From positions 7,389,107 through 7,453,106 of the forward strand of contig OY759225.1 of NCBI GenBank assembly GCA_963662175.1: a DNA stretch of 64,000 nucleotides, given 5' to 3'. How positions within the stretch are numbered: the stretch's first letter is position 1; the number at the start of each line of letters is the position of its first letter. A program made the position numbers and the translations under genes. The stretch comes from Aradus depressus (taxonomy: Eukaryota > Arthropoda > Insecta > Hemiptera > Aradidae). Shown piece after piece: positions 33,460 through 48,400 of the stretch. The notes below the pieces were generated by a model, which did not search any database, was not told where the DNA came from, and was given only the letters and a program-made list of their open reading frames with translations.

Positions 33460-36400
33460 TTATTTCTTCCTGCCACCTCTCTCCTTCAGTTGGAGATAAA
33501 GCAGCGCGTTGGGAGACACGTTGTAATAAGCCAGGCTGTTGGAGTCTTTGAAGAATATACCCTATAAAAAAAAAATATATATATATAATACAATATGAGA
33601 ATACATTTTTTAAAATGGCGTCTGCAGAGGCGCGGTTATCCTATTACACTATGTTATTGCTCCTCAAATGGGGCTTACATAGCCTAGATATAAAATGAAT
33701 AAAGATGTTGGTTAAGTTTTTAAATAAATGACATTTTAGCTATAATTAATAATAAAAAAATTGTAAAATGTGAATGATAAACCACACTAGGTAATTGGTT
33801 TTAAGGTCTCACAAATATATTTATTTTTTACAGATCGGTTAACGTTTCACATGCAATGAAAATCAAGGAAAATACTGCGCAATATAATAAAAATAATATT
33901 TTTAATAAGACAAAAATATAAATTTTATTTTGGATATTATGATTGACAAATAATACCAAGTATTTAGACATGGGAAATATAAAGTTTTGAAAATGTCTGA
34001 ATGAAAATTAAAAATAATCTTTATTCTGGGACATATCTCCCCTATGAATAATAATATAAGAAATAAACGAAAGAATTAAAGTATCAATCGATTGAGACAG
34101 AATAAAAATGAAAGGGAGGAGTTCTCCTAGGAATAAATATTAAATGTTAAAGACAGGCAATGATTAAAACAATAAAATAAACCAGTGAAAAAAAAAATAG
34201 TAAGTAAAACCACCATTAAAACATTACCCACAAAACCACCCCGCAGACTCAAGGAACGAGGCTGATCTGCTAGACATTTATCAGCGCGAATCATTAATGT
34301 CAACAGGGGCGTAGCCAGAGGGGCAGGGGGGCGCGTGCCCCCCTCTGGCCAGAGCAAAAAACCAAGATAAAAATGAAATAAACTAAAAAAATAGTTTTTA
34401 TTAAAAGTGGATTGCTTGCAAGTTACCAATAGGATCTTCAAATATCCCGTGCGTCTGATTCTTTAATCAACAATCAGCTGTTACTTAAATGCACTTGTAC
34501 AAAACAAGTCATATTACATTTATTTAAATATACATGAATTCGATCATTTCATTTTCTTGCTCAAAATCCGTCATTTATGTTTTACTTCACACTCTTAAAG
34601 CTGATTTTACATGAGCAGTAAAAATGTAAAGCGCAGCAGCAGCAAATGCACGCTATTGGATGTGAGTCATTTAATTCTGAAAGCACAGAAACCACAGCGC
34701 GCATTTGCTGCTGCTGCGCTTTGCATTTTTTTTTTTTGCTGCTCATGTAAAGTCAACTTAAGAATTACAGTCAGTGGTTACCTTAGGGGAAGCTTATAGG
34801 GGTCCGAGTCTCCCAAATTAATAACAAAGTCTGTAGCGCTAACCACGGAAACTGCGGGCTGTGCCCTCGGGAGTCTATATCCCCCCACCCCTGTAGCCTA
34901 ACTTTGCCCCCCCCCCCCCCCCCCTCCATCTGCTCAAATTCCTGGCTACGCAACTGAATGTCAGTAACATTATCTGTCGTCATGATTACCTATGTAATAC
35001 ATTTTATTGTAAATAAATAAATGTAAGAATAGACTAGGTGCTACAACTTACATCGTAGTGTATCTTCTGTTTGCCGGCTGGCATCCCTGTGACTTCAGAT
35101 AGTTTCACCTTAATGGCTGCCACACTGTCTGTTAGCGCTAGACTCATCGTCACCGTCTGACCGTTCAACTTCCACTCGGACTTCTCCACCATCAGTGGAA
35201 CCGCCACTTTGAACGTCACAGGACCCTGTAACACATAAACAAGGCATTAGAGGAAACCATAGTAAGACACCATTAAGGGCTTTCGTTTTATTTCGAAAGT
35301 TTTGTTTAAATTATATTAAATAAATAAAACTCTATCCCACAAAAATTGTATATATATACCTACAGAGGGCGCCGGTAGCTCAGTGCTATGCGTGCTTGTC
35401 TTCTGAGCTCAAGATCGTGGGTTCGTAACCCGACCGAGGGCCTTACGTTTATTTTATCTGGAAGGTGAAATAAACTTAAGCACGCCGCCTTTCGGATGGG
35501 ACGTTAAGCGATGGTCCCGAGCCTGTACGATGTCAGGTACTCGCTCATTTCCACCAGAGTGACGAAAGAGCGCTCTGGTAGTAGGCGATATGACCTCGTA
35601 GTTAAAGCCAGGGCATGAGTCAAAATAACTAACTCTATTAATAGTTTTCACCGCAATACCATGAGACAGCGTTATGCCGCTTCTTTGCACGAAATTTGAG
35701 CTTATTATTTATGCTAGCAAAATTCAAAATTAGAGGGTCTGCAGATCAATGGCCATTCTCATATCGTTAAAGACTATTATTATCCTTGAAGGCGTAAAAT
35801 AGTTTTCTTTAATGAGTTTTAAATAATAAAAACAAAATTAAAATTATAATTTTAATAACTCTTTTGTTCAGCTGATTATTGATGTATGCGCTGGGAAAAA
35901 GCTCCAAATGGAGTTATTTTCACTTCCCAATTATGGGACCATCTTGAAGTTAAATGTTAAAAACAATTATCACTTATAAAATATTATTCTGATCTGATCC
36001 CAAACAATTTTATTCAAACGTTTTTCCTATATGATCATGGAATTTGCGTTAAGAATGGGGAGGGAGTAACTTTTGCACACACAATTTTTCGTTAACCCCC
36101 ACTTTATTTGCCCCTAAACCAGTATAAAATGCAACCTCTATGATCATAATCTGTACAAAAAAAAAAAGTGTAATGTTATGCGAGTGTATGCCGAAGTACG
36201 AGGTCCTGGTTACCTTGTTCTGTGCAAGGAATTGAGCCTCTGGGATGAGGGACTCCTCTGTCTTGGTCTTCTTGGCTGGAGGCTCCTCGTCTTGATCTAC
36301 TGAAGCACCCGTCACCTGCTTCAGCAGGTTGCCCACCTGTACACACCAACAACAACATACCTACTGTCAAATTCTACACATGGCAACTTGATATAATACT

Positions 36401-39400
36401 TGATACTTGTTTTGCACGCTAGCTTGTTTCATAGCGGTATAATAATCACGTTTAAGAGAATATACTGTGAAAAATTCCCTGAATATAGTTTTGCTCATGG
36501 CAGTAAATGCGCCATGAGGAACAAGCAGCTTCACGAAGAACTAGGCAAGTCATATGTTGAGGACTTCGTGAAGAGGGTTACCAAGAAGTCTCCTCCCTAA
36601 AAACCGCAGCAGGACCAGCGTATTATGAACTAGGGAAGACTACTCACAGAAGACATCCTCCCTTAGAGATCAAGTGTTCAAGTTTACTTTCAAAATTGTT
36701 AGCTATTCTCGGAATTATATTTTACATTCATCGTTTATTTTTATATTTTTGTAAGAGTTCATTAGATAGAGCTAACATTTGTTTGACTTAATTAACGAAA
36801 AAAAAAAAAAAATGTCCGGCTTTCCTTGATCGTTGTTGGTTGGGGATTTAGGGATTGTTGGTTCTAGAAGGACCGTAGCGCCAGGGAAAGTAAGTCTGAA
36901 AATAATTGAAATAAGTGATCGGAAATTATTGATGAATAGCTGGATACATATGTAAATATAATATGAAAATATAGTGGTACTTTGAGTCTTACCAACAGAA
37001 TTGGCACATGAGCTGATTTCTTATAAGAATCTGCTGACAGATAATTATCCAAAAAAATATAAGAAAACACTATATTTACCTGAGAGACTTGAGGAGGCTG
37101 TGGAGGTTGAGGTAGGGGAGCTGTACCAGGAGGAGCCATGAATTGGGGAGTGGCGGCCACGACTGGGAACGCTCCTGGCGGCACTAGACCAAACAATAAC
37201 AACAAAGCTCACTATATGATCACATCACACCTAACATGTATGTGTGTGTGTGTGTGTGTGTGAACATACTCCCGATATAATGAATGTATCGACACGAAAC
37301 TTTATATACTTATTGTCTTTCAGCCAAATCGGACAAAGGGAAGGAGGGAATTAGAGGAGTAGATCTCAACTAAAAAATCGCAATAAAGCCTGGGGCACAC
37401 TTGCAATTTTCAGTTGAGCAACTGTTTAGTCGCAATTGCATGGTTTTGGGCACACTACTGCAACTAAAAAGTTTGGTTGCTACTTATGGGCACACATGGG
37501 GACGGAATTAGTAGTTGCGAGATGGACTTCAGAGAGTTGGCTGCGTTGTGTGCCTTTGAGATAAGAAGGAAAAAATGCAAAAGGCATTTTTGGCTTCATC
37601 CGTTGACGACACAACGTAGCGAGAAGGGGCAATTCCATAAATTGTATGCAGATTTAACAAGTTAGCCAGTGAAATTTTTTAAATACTACCGAATGAGCTT
37701 GAAAACTTTTTACGAGCTTCTTGTGCTCATTCGTCCTGGCATTACTCGACGGGACACGAGATTTTGTCGTAGAAATATTTGCAAATGTGAATCTAGAACT
37801 ACACATGTACAACCTGCAACTGTTTGATTTCAAGTGAGTTCACCACCATTCAATGCAATGTGTCACAAGGCGATTGTGCAACTAGAGGCACAGACCACAA
37901 ACTGTTTAGTTGCTGCAACTGGTTAATCAGTTGTAGTTGCATGTGTGCGCAGGTCCATAGCACTTCAAATGACACAAACATGCAATCAAACAGTTGCTCA
38001 AATGAAAATTGCAAGTGTGCCCCAGGCCTAACTGCCCATGGAATATATCGTCATGAAATTTTTAATTAAATTCAAAAAAAAGGGGGAAGGATGGGATCAG
38101 AGAAGGGATCGACTCAACTATCCTAATAACTTTCGATGTAATGCTTAGACACAAAATTTAGTATAATTCAGAAGCTACTATTTACATCAAATATTGAGTT
38201 TTAGCCCAAAGGGTCGATTAGCTTTGGAGGGAGAGCGAAAACGTAATTGATTAATTCCTGCTGGGGAAATAACTTCATTTATTGATATTCTTTTAGGCAA
38301 CTGGACCACACTTTGTACGTTGGATAACAACAGGTACATACATTTTTCTAACCTTCTCAATTACTTAGATTATGCTTAAATAAATATAGGAAAAAAACCA
38401 TAAAGGTTAGGTTAGGTTTTATGACCCATGCCCGGGCTTTAACTATGAGGTCATACCGCCTACTACCAGAGCGCTCTTTCGTCACTCTGGTGGACATGAG
38501 CCCGACTCTACTGTGGGAGTCCTAAATTTTGCCTATCCTAAATTTTTATTCACTTAGGGCAGGGGTCTTCAACGAGTACCTGACATCGTACAGGCTCGGG
38601 ACCATCGCTTAACGTCCCATCCGAAGGACGGCGTGCTTAAGTTTATTTTACCTCCCAGATAAAATAAACTAAGGGCCTCGGTCGGGTTTTGAACCCATGG
38701 TCTTGAGCTCAGAAGACAAGCACGCATACCACTGAGCTACCGGCGCCCCTTGAAATATTTATATTTATATATTTTAATGCATAAAATATTATTTACCATG
38801 TTGTAACTATGGCGATTGAAAAAATTTCAAGAAGCTGCAAAAACATAACAATTCCGAGTCTTGTAACAATGCCAATATGGCTGTAAACTACAGTATACTA
38901 TTGGCTGTTAAGAATAGAAAAATTCAAAAGATATGACGAGAAAGTTACCTTGACCTACTTTAATGTTCTAAGTCAATAAAACAACAACGTCGGTGATTCA
39001 CCGGCAATGTACTTCCCCAGAACGAATTAACTCTTCGCTCCTCCCCTCCAAAACCAGTCCACTGTTCGCGCCAATATTCCAGAGTTGACTTACACAAGGG
39101 CTCCTAAATCCTCATACTACATTTTGTGTCGATATATTTATTACATCGGCAGTTATTCGGGGTTTTCAGTTGAGCGCCCCCCCCCCCCCCTCCTCCAAAC
39201 TCCCCTTCTACCTGATAATTAATAAGTCATCCTTATGAGCTTTGGAATTCAAATATAAAATTTCGTGTTGATATATTCATTGTATCGGGAGTGATTAAAG
39301 TTTTTGTGTTAAGCTTTCCCCCTAATCCCCCTTTTCCCTTTGGTCGATTTGGCTGAAAATCAATAGATGTCGTAGTTAGAGGGTTCTGGATTCACATATA

Positions 39401-42400
39401 AAATTTCGTGTCGATACATTCATTCTATCGGGAGTTATCGAGTTCACAGACATACACACACAAAATGTTTTTTTGGAGTTGGAAACTGAAGGTTGGAAAA
39501 CATGAAATTCCGCTGAAAACTCCGCATCGAATTTTTGACCCTTCCCATATAATTCGCATAGCTACTCCCTGGGAAGGGAACACATGGTATCACCTACCAG
39601 CTGTAGTACTTACCCATGAGAGGAGGTCTGATGGGGGCCGGGACCATCATGATGGGAGGTTGTGGAGGCGGTGCGAGGCTGATACCAGGTGGAGGAGGCA
39701 ATGGTGCCGGTGGCGGCAGTGGAGGAGCCTTGGTTGGGGGCGGTAGAGGCGGCGCAGGTGCTTTCGGCATAGATGTCACAACAGTTACTATACCACCTGC
39801 AAAAACGTCACGTTAACTGTTATTCAATTTAATATTTACATGGCTAGGATTTTCAAATATCTTAAAATTGACCCTTTCATTAGCAACCACAAAATTCCAG
39901 TTTCAACTATGGAGCTTCATTGTATAAGAGGATTTTCCAATTATGATAAACAAAAGAAGCAAATCTAGAACTGTGGATCGCTAAAAGTCAAGAAGACATG
40001 CTTTTGCAAAGAAATAGAAGACGTTGACTTCCCAATGATTTATTTTCGACCAAAACAAGTTTCAATGCAACTGTCATCATCTGTGGCACATCTAAGAATA
40101 CATTTTTATTTATTTATATATTGACAACGGCATAACATTTGCCATTAGCAATTGCGATAACTAGTGCAGTGTCAAGTGCGTGGCTATACTGTTGAGGTAC
40201 GTGACCGAAGAGGAGTCCAGACTAGTCCTGGAGCAGGTCCCTCTGCCATATCCGCTTGAGGCGTCGTGGTGGATTTGTGGGGAGGGTGTTAGTAGATATT
40301 TGTTGTATAAGTGGAATGGCGTGATGATGGAGTTTGTCGTGAAAATTTTGATAGCGTGTCCTGATAACAGAGGGTACAAATGGGATGTGAGGTCATTTTG
40401 CAATGTGAGGTTGGAAACGTAAAATGGGGCATTGGCAATATGGCATAGTATAATGGATTGTAATGACTGAAGACGTTGTATGTTTGATTATTTGGCTGAT
40501 CCCCATATCTCGATGCCGTAAGTCCAGATGGGTTTTAGTATAGTGTTGTATATGTGAAGTTTGTTTTCAAGCGATAATGTCGATCGTCGTCCGATGATTG
40601 ATTTCAGTCGTCCTAATCGTCTTTTGAGGTCTGTGCGTTTCAGTCTGATATGAGTTGTCCAAGTTAAACGTCTGTCTAAATGAAGTCCTAGATACCGGAC
40701 ATTGTCGGTGGTTGTTAATGTAAACTGGTGGACAAGTGTTGTGTCTGAGGGTAAATGTAGTTTGCATAGATTTGTCTCTATTAATTTTTATTCTCCATTT
40801 GTTGGCCCAATCTGTTAGCAATGTTCCTGTAAGTGTGAGCTTGGTTGTGTTGGGTCTGAGTGTGTTGAGAGAATGGCTGTGTCGTCTGCGTATGTAGCGA
40901 GTAGTGTGTTGTCGTGTTGTGGAATGTGTGCTGTGTAGATAGAGAAGAGTAGAGGACTGAGGGAACTTTCTTGGGAGACTCCAGCTTTGACCTTCAAAAA
41001 ATGCGTTGAAGAAGATCCCTCAGACACCCCAAAGTTTCTGTTCTTTAGGAACGACTGAAGTATTAATAATATGTGTGAGGAAGGTGAATTTTAAGTATGT
41101 ATAGCAGGTCTGGGTGCCAAACACGATCAAAAGCTTTTTCAATGTCAAGAAATACGCCAGTGCAGAACTCTTTTCTTTCAAAGCTGGTAGCGATGTAATC
41201 GATCAAACGATGGCATTGGTGTATTGTCGAATGTCTTTGTCGAAAGCCGAATTGATGATCTGGTAGAAGGTTGTCTTGTGCAGTGATGTAGGTTAGTCTG
41301 TCCAGTAGAAGTCTCTCTAGTGGTTTGGATATCACAGGAAGCAGACTTATAGGTCGGTATGACGAGAAGAATACATATAAAATATAAATGTGGAGACGTA
41401 ACTAAGAAAATAGCCTCAGGAACAAAAATATAATAAAACTTGCTTAACCGCTGACTACTCACCAGACATGGACCCAGAAGACACCCCATGTCCACCGCCC
41501 CTCTCCACAGGCTTGGGTCCGATCTTCTCCTTCTCTTCGTCAGGAAGTAGTCCCTTCACCTTGTGGATCTGATGGATCTGCTCCTCAATAGTGATGTTGG
41601 CTCGGGCCGCGCGCGTCGCTGCCTCCACTGATGAGGTGTGCCCATCCCAAGTCACCTAAATAACCACAAATAACAATTAGCTATTAAAAAATGAATAACT
41701 GGCTATGTACTTCCCGAGAACGAATTAATCAATTATGTTTTCGCTCTCCCTCCAAAGCCAATATCGACCGTTTGGGCAAAAACTCAATATTTGACTAACA
41801 TATTGACTTCTGAATCCTCATACTAAATTTTGTGTCGATACATTCATTATAATGGGATTTTTGAGTTGAGCCCCCTCTCATCTCCCCCTCCCTTTCGGCT
41901 GATTCCGCTGAAAATTAATAGTTGCCGTCTTTATAGGGCTTTCAATTTACATATGAAATTTTATCTTAATAAATTCATTACAACGGAAATTACTACAGTT
42001 TTTATATTAAGCCTCCTCCATAATTCCCCCTTCCTTTTAGTCAATTTGGCTGAAAATCTATAGGTGTCCTTAGAGGTTTCTATCTGTTTATCTATATAAA
42101 ATTTCATGTTGATACATTCATTCTATCGGAAATTATCAGGTTCACAGAAATTTTTATTTCACTTTTGGACAGATTACATAAAATAGTCAACAAAAATACA
42201 ATGTTGATCCAAAAATGAGAAAAAAAATCCTCAGTGCGAATTAATCAGCTAAGTGTTCGCATTCCCTCTAAACCTAATCTACACAATTGAGGTAAATCAA
42301 TAAGTGTCATCCTTTTGTACTTCTTCCTTTCAAGGGTCTTTTGAGTTTGGGGAACAAGAAAAAGTCACAAGGAGCAAGGTCAGGTGAGTAGGGGAGGGTG

Positions 42401-45400
42401 GGAGAGAACAGTCATCGAGTGTTTGGCGAAAACCTCACGAGTTCTGAGAGTTGAATGGGCTGAATTTCGCAGCAACGCGATGCATCTTCAATTTTTCGGT
42501 CAAAATCTCGTGACAAGATCCAACTGATATCCCACACTCTTCAGCAAGATCCCTGACGGTCAGACGGCGATTTGCCAGCACCAGGGTATTGATTTTGTCG
42601 ACGTGTGGGTCGTCAGTTGACGTGGAAGGACGTCCAGGACGCTCATCGTCTTCAATCGACTGTCGGCCACCCTTAAAACTTAAAACGTTCATGCCACTTG
42701 AAACATAGGTGGGAAACACACGCTTCATAGCAACATCACCGTAAGCCGTGTTGAGCATAGCAAATGTTTCAGTCGCAGATTTTCCAAGTTTAACACAAAA
42801 TTTCACAGCAAGTCGTTGCTCATTCATTCTGAAAACCGATATAAGAAAAAATCGCGTAGCTAATCAACAAATGAAGATATCTGCAAGCGGGAAACAGCGT
42901 TATCATCAGCTGATGTGTACAAACCTAGCGACACCAAGCGTATTCCCCTGGAAACAACTGGAGCCGCGCAATTCAAACCGTCCGCGTATTTTTTGAACAG
43001 ACCTTGTACTTCTGAACTCTTTTATAAAATTTCGTGATTATATACTAATTACATTGGCAATCATTAATCATTTTTTTAGTTGATCCCCTATTTCCTTCCT
43101 TTAGGAAATTTGGCTGAACTCCTTAGGCGCCGTTCTTGTGGGGTTCTGGGCGGATTTGTCAATTTTCTTGAACAATCGCTATTTCAATATTTTTTACGCT
43201 CCAAAGAACCCTACCCTAGTTTTCTCATTGTACTATTATAGTACAATAATACTATAATAGTCTCCCAATCCAGAGAGATTACAATATTGTTTCTCGTGTT
43301 GAGAGATTATTTTACTTACATTTTGTAATTTTTGCAAATTAATTAAGGAGTTTACCTTGTCATCTTTCTTCTTATCCTCTTCGCCTATCTTCTTACCGAT
43401 GGCCGTCTCTTCATCTCCAACACCGAAGATATCCGTACGACGTTCTGCCAGCTGCTTCAAACTTGCCTCAATTGCAGAACCTACAATATTATATAACAAT
43501 TAAAATAATGAAATAAATTAGTAGTTGTAAAAAAGGCAATAGAAATGCTCAAAAATATCTGACATCACAGTTAAAGAAGTGTATAGTTGTGTGTGCGCGC
43601 ACAAACTTATGCATGCACATCAACTGACATAGCCCCTACAGAGAGTTAAGATGTTTAAGAATGTTTCGGAGATCTTCACAGAATGATTACACCTCTCATA
43701 TATTCCCTCTCGATTGTTTCATTCACATATGACCACTGGGGAAGGTTCTACAGCCTCGCAGTCGCCTCGCAGTCTCCCTAGCAACCGATTCGCACCATTA
43801 AAGTACTTATAAAGCTTGTCCTGGTTCAGAAATGCCTGTTTAATAGCCGTAAACCCCGGTTTGTTACAATACAAACGAGTGTCGGCCGGCTCCGAATTCC
43901 GCCATCTCCAAAGTACGTATATACCAAGCTTATTTTTTTTCATACATTGTTATAGTTACATTGTTTTGTTTTTTTCTATATCTCGCACATTGGGAACTGA
44001 TGATGGGACGTAAGAACGTCTCGAAACATCGTTGGGATAAAGACACTTCCGATGAGTTTTTTTGAAAAGTAGTTATATTAATTTTTATTAAATTGAAAAA
44101 TGTCTCTACTTATTATAAACGTATCTTGTATTAATTTGTTTATACACTCATATATTTTCAAGTATTTATTTGTTCAGTTTTTATTAATTTCATTTTACTT
44201 TTTTCAATAGTTTTGTTATTACTACTAATCATAGGTGTGTTAGACTCAAGTAGTTACAAATCTATTTTAAATAAAATTTTTCAATTTAACATTCTAAACG
44301 GACTCCCCTCACAGACCCATTTTTGTCAGTTCGACTTATTTACGCATTGTTCCTGGTATTTGGGCCGATTTTAACTTATTGATACAATATTTACGTTACA
44401 TATGGGACCGTAGAATTAATTCGATTTTACTACGAATTCGACTGTATATATAATTCTAAAACTAACATTAATGAAAAGTGAAGTGATCCTTCACTCAACT
44501 AAATCATAGCGTTATAATAACCTAGACCTTGTGAGATTCGAAGCAGTTATCTGCTAGTTATATTCACGTTGATATTAGAGACGTTGCGTAATATTTCATT
44601 AGGATTCATAGCACAAACAAATGGAAAGTCATTCTTTACACAGTTTTTCATAAGTTTTTTTTTTTCAATTAAGGTTTAATAAAACGTCATTTAGACATCC
44701 CTTCATGCAATTTCCCTCGACCGTATATTAAAATTTTTAATGTATAAATTCTTTTGACGTATCCTATTACCATGTATTGGTCTAACGGAAATAAATTATT
44801 ATTATTATTATTATAGTTTTGAAGTGTACCTTCCCCCAAAATAACCATACCTTTTCATAGCCAGACCGTTTTAGAACGGTTAGCCTAGTATAAATACTTT
44901 ATGTTTACAATTTTTTCTCAATTTTCTTTTGTCAGTGTACTCTTTCCCCTGATTACAATTATAAATTTGTATTTTTTTAAATTTTAATAAAATACCTTGT
45001 GCGTAGACGGTTTCCTGATTGATTCTATCCTGTATGTTCTTGTCTCGTTGTTCCACCCACCTTGGGTCCAGGAGTCCAATCCTCATGTGCTCCTGCACCT
45101 TATTGGCCGGGATCTTCTCGCTAGTCAAAGGAGAGATCAGGAAGTTGTCAGGACCCTTGGTCTGTTTCGGATCTGAAAAAGAAAAAACATTCCATCAAAA
45201 ATTATAAAAATAATCATCTTTGGATCTGATGAAAGTGAATAGTGATAACTGAAAAATAAATGTTTCTGTCCGTAAGAAGATACTGGCTAAATTATTTAAT
45301 TTGGCCAGCAACACGTAGTATAGAGGTGTGTAATCGGTCCAAATGATTTTTCACCGAGACCCTGAATCTAAAAGTCTCATACATAAGCTCTGAAGGGCTA

Positions 45401-48400
45401 GAAGAAAAAAATGGCCGTATCAAAAAGTTTTGAATGTTGCGACAACTTTTTTTTCACACAATATCAAAATTTAGGCTATGTTGCATCTGAATTTTATAAC
45501 CAAAATAAAGAGGGATTCTGTTCCGCAGATGTGAGTTTCTCCAAGCATGGTAACTAGTAATTAAATTATTTCCTAGCAACGCCGGGTGAACCTGCTAGTT
45601 TGTAAGTTCCCGCTCTCACCCTGAACTCTTCTTTTCGTCTGTCTCATTCGAATGGTTTCTTATGAACTTACGGAAATAATCATGTCCACAGACAGACATG
45701 TTGACCGATTATATAACTACCTCTATATGTATGATTGGAGAAATATATAATAATAATAATAATAATAATAATGATGAGGGCTCCACGTACTCTGTTTGGG
45801 ATTGTATCCCTTCTTAACGATGACCTTGTCTGGAGCTGGAGGGAGGGGAGGCTGGATGGGTGGCGGACCGCCCCTTCTCCCTGCCCCCTCCCTCTGATGC
45901 TGATGTTGCATCTGCTGCTGTCTATGTCCTCCAGGTTGTTGCTGTTGATGATGATGATGGTGGTGCTGATCTCTGCCAGTTTGCTGCATCTGCTGCCTCT
46001 TGTCGTCCTCTTCTTCGGACTCACTTGACGACTCTTCCTCCATATCCTGAACCTGGAGGTTAACATGAACCACAATACAGATTATTGTAGAAATTTAAAA
46101 GGGGAAAAACGCCATTACTTATTGACATGAAACTTCTTTACGCGCACTGGACAATTTGGGGACTAAGCTGGTAAATGAGTTACGAAATTATGTGACGCGC
46201 TGAACACCTCCCAGACCCGCTCCGCACCAGTGTTTTAGTTCGTATCCCAAAAAAGTTGTTTAAAGTGTCCTTTTTTGAAAACTAAGTGTATAATCTGTTG
46301 GGATCAAAGACCCTACATCCCAAATTTGTTTGAAATCGAACGAGTGATTTGGGCATAGGAATGAGTGAAAGCATTTAATTTTTTTGAATTCTGAGAGTGC
46401 TAGTTGAGGATCGTTGGGCGGACTAGTAGCGGAGAGCGCTCCCCACCCCGCCTCCCGGAGCTCGTCTTAGAAGTTCAGAAATTACAAGTGTTGCATCATG
46501 TTCGGAGGAACAACATTTTCATATTAATACCCAATCTACTGATAATGAATCACAAAGGCGAGTATACGCCTACTAAGCGTTGCTGGCGTCATAAACAGCG
46601 TCACTTTTTCTTTCTCATTCTCTATTCTCTCGCGTTCAAAAACCAGGAGACACGGCAGTGTCCGAAAAAAATGTCGAAAGACACTTAAGCCAATAAATAA
46701 AACTGTTTGCATCTAAAATGTTGAGTTAATAATCCCATACAACATAAAAATAATATTCCAAGAACACTATTTTTTTTTTTTTGACGAGAGGTTCAGAACA
46801 TAATACCGATTCTCTTTCTAAACTTCTTAGCTTTCCAACAATGTATAATAATATGCACATATTATCTCTTCAATTCGAGAAAAAGTCTATATTTTCAATA
46901 TCTGAAAAACTACTGCTAATAGAGATAAGTTTTTCCCTATCAACAGACTAGGCTCACTCAAATACGGTCACGTGGCACATCGATGGAAAGTTCATCTTAA
47001 GGAATATTAGAACAGATATAGGTTATCCAATTTGAATTTCCGAACGCTCCGGTTACCTCCGGTCCTATTATTACCTGTGTGTTGTCTCCTTTGTCTCCGC
47101 CTACTACCATCTCCTCGTCACTCTCGCTCTCCTCTCCCTCTTCCCTTTCTTCGTCACTTCCAACAGCCATCTCCGTCGGGTCTTCTCCACCATTCTCCAT
47201 TATTCGCTCCTGTTTTAACATATATTCAAAAGTTAATTTTATAATATAAATCTACAATTATAAATTACTAATACAGTAAAACTCCTCTTTACGGACAATT
47301 TTGCGATGTCCCGACCCGAAGTATGGTAAGACAACGCATTTTTACACCCTCTAACGGAGGCGGGCAACCAATTTTTCGACATCAAGAGGTACATTTACCT
47401 CTCGTAAGCGGACACTTGAAAAACAATTCATTTGAAAAATGTAATTTTGAATGTTTTTTTTATTATTAGTAGAATTCGCTGTTTGTGATACAGGCATACA
47501 TATATTAAAACATTTAAAGAATAACGAATGTTTTTTTAGAAATATTTATTGTCTAATTCACAAAATATATGGGAGTATTTTCGGTATTGCTACCATCTTC
47601 AGCCACGACTAAACAAATACTGTATTTGTTAAGTTGTGGCTGAAGATACTCTCATATATTTTATATATATTGTGAAATAGACAATATTTTTTCAAAAAAA
47701 CATTCGTTTTTCTTTCATTTTTATTGTTTCACAATATCTATGTGAGAATGTTCAGTATCATACATACCTACTGATTGGTTTATTAACCTAAAATCCATAA
47801 TAACTATTATTATGTGTATTTTATCTAATTATCTATTGTTCGTTACCTATATATGTAGTATTAAACATAAAAGCAAATTAAATGTTTTATATATGTACCT
47901 ACATACATATAATGTAGTTTTATTTGATATTTTCTGCATCTGTACTGCTTCACTAAAAAAACCGACGCGGGAGACTCAAAATTTTATTTTTTCAGACACA
48001 AAAATCACAAATCCATTTATAATACTGGTGTATCGAACCCGGATTGCGAACTATGCCCATGGAAGGCTAATGTAATAGTATCGAACTTTTTTTTAAAGTC
48101 ACATATACATTTTTTAACCAATAAATGCCCCATTATGACAACTCTTCTTAATAAACACTGCCAACTTGATATAAAATAATGTACAGTCTATCAAGTGACC
48201 TACCTGCATGAGAACGCGTGCGCCAACTTCATCTGGGGTGGTAGGAGGGGGGAAGTTGCCCACTTCGCCTGGGATATAGTCAACTGTCTCAACCACCACG
48301 AAGTCATGCCAGTCTATCTGCGCATAGGCAACTGAAACAGAACACAAACAGAGCATCAATAAACTGTGGTCGTATGGCACATTCGTGGTGCAGGTTCGAA

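Noticed and set aside
39616..39816. Glycine-rich plus-strand ORF
   Set aside because: Antisense shadow of the proline-rich SF3A1 exon 12.
46404..46688. 94-codon plus-strand ORF in SF3A1 intron 7
   Set aside because: No recognisable domain, no start context or partner exon; lies within an intron of the opposite-strand gene.
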